A stretch of 64,000 bases of DNA. It comes from Lotus japonicus. Taxonomy: Eukaryota; Streptophyta; Magnoliopsida; Fabales; Fabaceae. The DNA lies in the NCBI RefSeq assembly GCF_012489685.1, contig NC_080044.1, positions 80,400,732 through 80,464,731 on the forward strand. The letters run 5' to 3'. Both the position numbers and the translations under genes were made by a program. The notes below the pieces were generated by a model. That model had not been told where the DNA came from and searched no databases. It was given only the letters and a program-made list of their open reading frames with translations. Shown here one piece after another: positions 62,246-64,000 of this stretch; the first letter of the stretch is position 1, and each line of letters begins with the position of its first letter.

Positions 62246-64000
62246 TTAAGCCTTCCCCCCCTGAAACAAAAGGGTAAGAGGGACCAGAAATAATTAAATT
62301 TCAGAAAATATATGTAGTGTATAATAACATGAAAAGAAAGCAGCAAGCAAGAGATGTTAAAGTAATCATACAAAATAAACAAACTCATTAAACATTTGGG
62401 TAATCCCTGGTACAAAAGGTGAGACCCCTTGCCCTTTTCTATTCAGGTGAGCTTTGAGAAAAAATTGGAATCAACAAACAGGCATTGTGCTTTCATGCCT
62501 CTAAGAATGCAGTCTTTGCACTTTAGGTCTCTGCTCAAACCTCTCCAAGTTGGATGGCCATGCGAGAAAATCGAATATTAGTTTTAAGAGTAAAAGATAA
62601 TTGAATTGTGTCCGGGGCTAAAGGAGTAAAGCCCCGGGAAGTTTGAATGTCTTTTGGCAGTTAACTTGAATGGGAACACCATAAATGGGTTTTAACCACT
62701 ACTTAAAAAAAAGCATTGACTTGGCTCCCTGATGATGTTGCCCTAAAGTGTTAACATTGGAATCGCCCCTAGCATGTCAATGCTACTTAAACAATACACA
62801 TAAATTTACACAAGCTCATTCATTTTATGTGTGTAAACACCAACTTAAGGGATACACAGATCAAACTCCATATTTGTTAATACTAGTTAAAGTTATGATA
62901 CTTTTACTCTCTTGATTGTAACTCAAGCTCGTGATATATTTTCATTTGAACATAGAATACATAGACCCACGTGGATACAGATAAATGCATGTGTATTAAC
63001 AAACAGGTGCATGCATAATAATAATTCCTATATTTTTACCTTATGAGGTGGAGTTCCTGGTCTCGATGAGTTGTTACCAAATCCCATTTTCCCTTTCTTT
63101 TCAGAAGACTTGAGTATCTGGAAAGAGCATGTCAAGGTGTCATCAACACTCATCATAGCACCAGCATTATCAAATTCACCACAGTAATTGGGTGCGGAGA
63201 ATACGGTCACCAGCTGACGTTTAGCAAAAAACTCATACCCATCTTCTACAACCTGACAAAGTGACACCCGAAAAGTTTATATGGAAAACATCATACCAGA
63301 ATCATTAATTGATTAAATAGAATTTATATTTGTGAGCCAAGCAAAAGCCCAATGCATTCAGCATAGAGTCATAGACAGACGAAGACACCATACTAAACAC
63401 AAGCACATTAGCAATGACAGGCAGCTAAAGAAAGGCTCATCAATCAAACAGGATTAGAAATGACCATATATTTAGAGGGGTCAACATAGGTGGTGATACA
63501 GAAAGGAAACAGAAAACCGTATTCAGTCATCATATGCATTAAACATAATAGAGCAGTCACAACTCAGCCTAATTTTATCCTATCCTTATCAATCCGATCT
63601 CTCTCTTTTTCCTTTGATTCTCAGTCATCATTATAAATCTACTTAAAGCATGAAATTATTTTTCATTTGAAAATTTGAGTAATAATCAATAAATTCCAAG
63701 CTTATCATGTATGGCCAATTCTAGTATGTATAGCAGTACAAACAAACTAGCAAACGATACTATCTACGAACAAAATAGCCATGGATGGGCAATCCAGAGG
63801 AAACTTTTAAATCATATAAACCACCAAATTCATATTTCATTACCTGGTGAGCTCTACAAATCAGATCGAGATCATGATGTTCAAGAAATTCAACAACCTT
63901 ATCAGCCCCAAATGTAAAAGAAACACCTCGATCATTTTCTCCCCATCCGTCAATATCTTTATCAGGATCAGCCCATAAAAGGTCACAGAGAAGGCCATGA
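62246..64000 (-). CDS. TOPP: Protein phosphatase PP1 catalytic subunit, 3' part (gene runs off the window)
   Basis: Ser/Thr phosphatase of the PPP family. Exons read right to left: from the window edge 64000 to 63844; 63252-63040; and a predicted last micro-exon 62260-62246. The first encodes [28 protein letters not shown] and [11 protein letters not shown], including the catalytic His of the RAH motif. The second starts [26 protein letters not shown], the conserved C-terminal PP1 core with the SAPNYC motif, then [10 protein letters not shown]. The micro-exon has a good acceptor (TTTTGTTTCAG) and would add GGKA and TAA. If intron 3 were retained, the protein would end VKI at 63028 instead. 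The N-terminal two-thirds, with the metal-binding GDxHG and GDxVDRG motifs, lies outside. The TOPP number is not assigned. Confidence 0.9.

Overview
The window is nuclear DNA of a flowering plant. The genes are intron-rich and have GT-AG introns. The intergenic DNA is AT-rich and full of LINEs, MITEs and LTR-element remnants. Gene content, together with element ends of kinds common in legumes, suggests a eudicot, probably a legume (Fabaceae). The species cannot be fixed from the sequence alone.

Layout. 1-5.4 kb is AT-rich intergenic DNA with two MITE-like elements. An intronless ROH1/BYPASS-type gene lies at 5.48-6.67 kb (+). A 16-exon plastid/mitochondrial-type monodehydroascorbate reductase gene lies at 9.06-13.68 kb (+). 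A degraded Copia fragment (14.6-15.3 kb) is followed by a 3-exon HIPP metallochaperone-like gene (16.37-18.46 kb, +) with a MITE in its second intron. 19-22.7 kb holds a short hAT element, a ~41-bp tandem repeat and an LTR-like remnant. A 4-exon type-1 ACC synthase gene (22.78-25.69 kb, -) has a long-TIR MITE in its last intron. A 5.9-kb LINE (26.3-32.15 kb, -) lies just upstream of it. A second, 5'-truncated LINE of another family lies at 34.9-37.7 kb (-). Further genes are an 11-exon G-patch (PINX1-like) gene (39.3-43.06 kb, +), a group IIe WRKY gene (45.2-46.75 kb, +), a 9-exon Rabconnectin-3beta/WDR7-like WD40 gene (50.25-57.33 kb, -) and the 3' end of a PP1 phosphatase gene (62.25 kb to the window edge, -). 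47.5-49.1 kb and 57.6-61.1 kb are dense in MITEs and repeats.

The genes are not an operon or a pathway cluster. As I recall Arabidopsis locus numbering, their order matches two blocks there: ROH1, MDAR6, HIPP, G-patch and TOPP3 around At1g63930-At1g64040, and TOPP7, WD40 and ACS6 around At4g11240-At4g11280. The plausible reading is old plant microsynteny, later stretched by transposons.

I see no convincing novel biological system. The best observations are genomic: a LINE with a short 5' inversion (twin-priming signature) inside an 18-bp target-site duplication; a near-intact LINE broken by one visible nonsense codon; several MITEs with clean target-site duplications; and a 15-bp terminal micro-exon predicted for the PP1 gene. 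Exon boundaries were read by eye from GT-AG sites, reading frame and recalled family sequence; every multi-exon complete model sums to a multiple of three.
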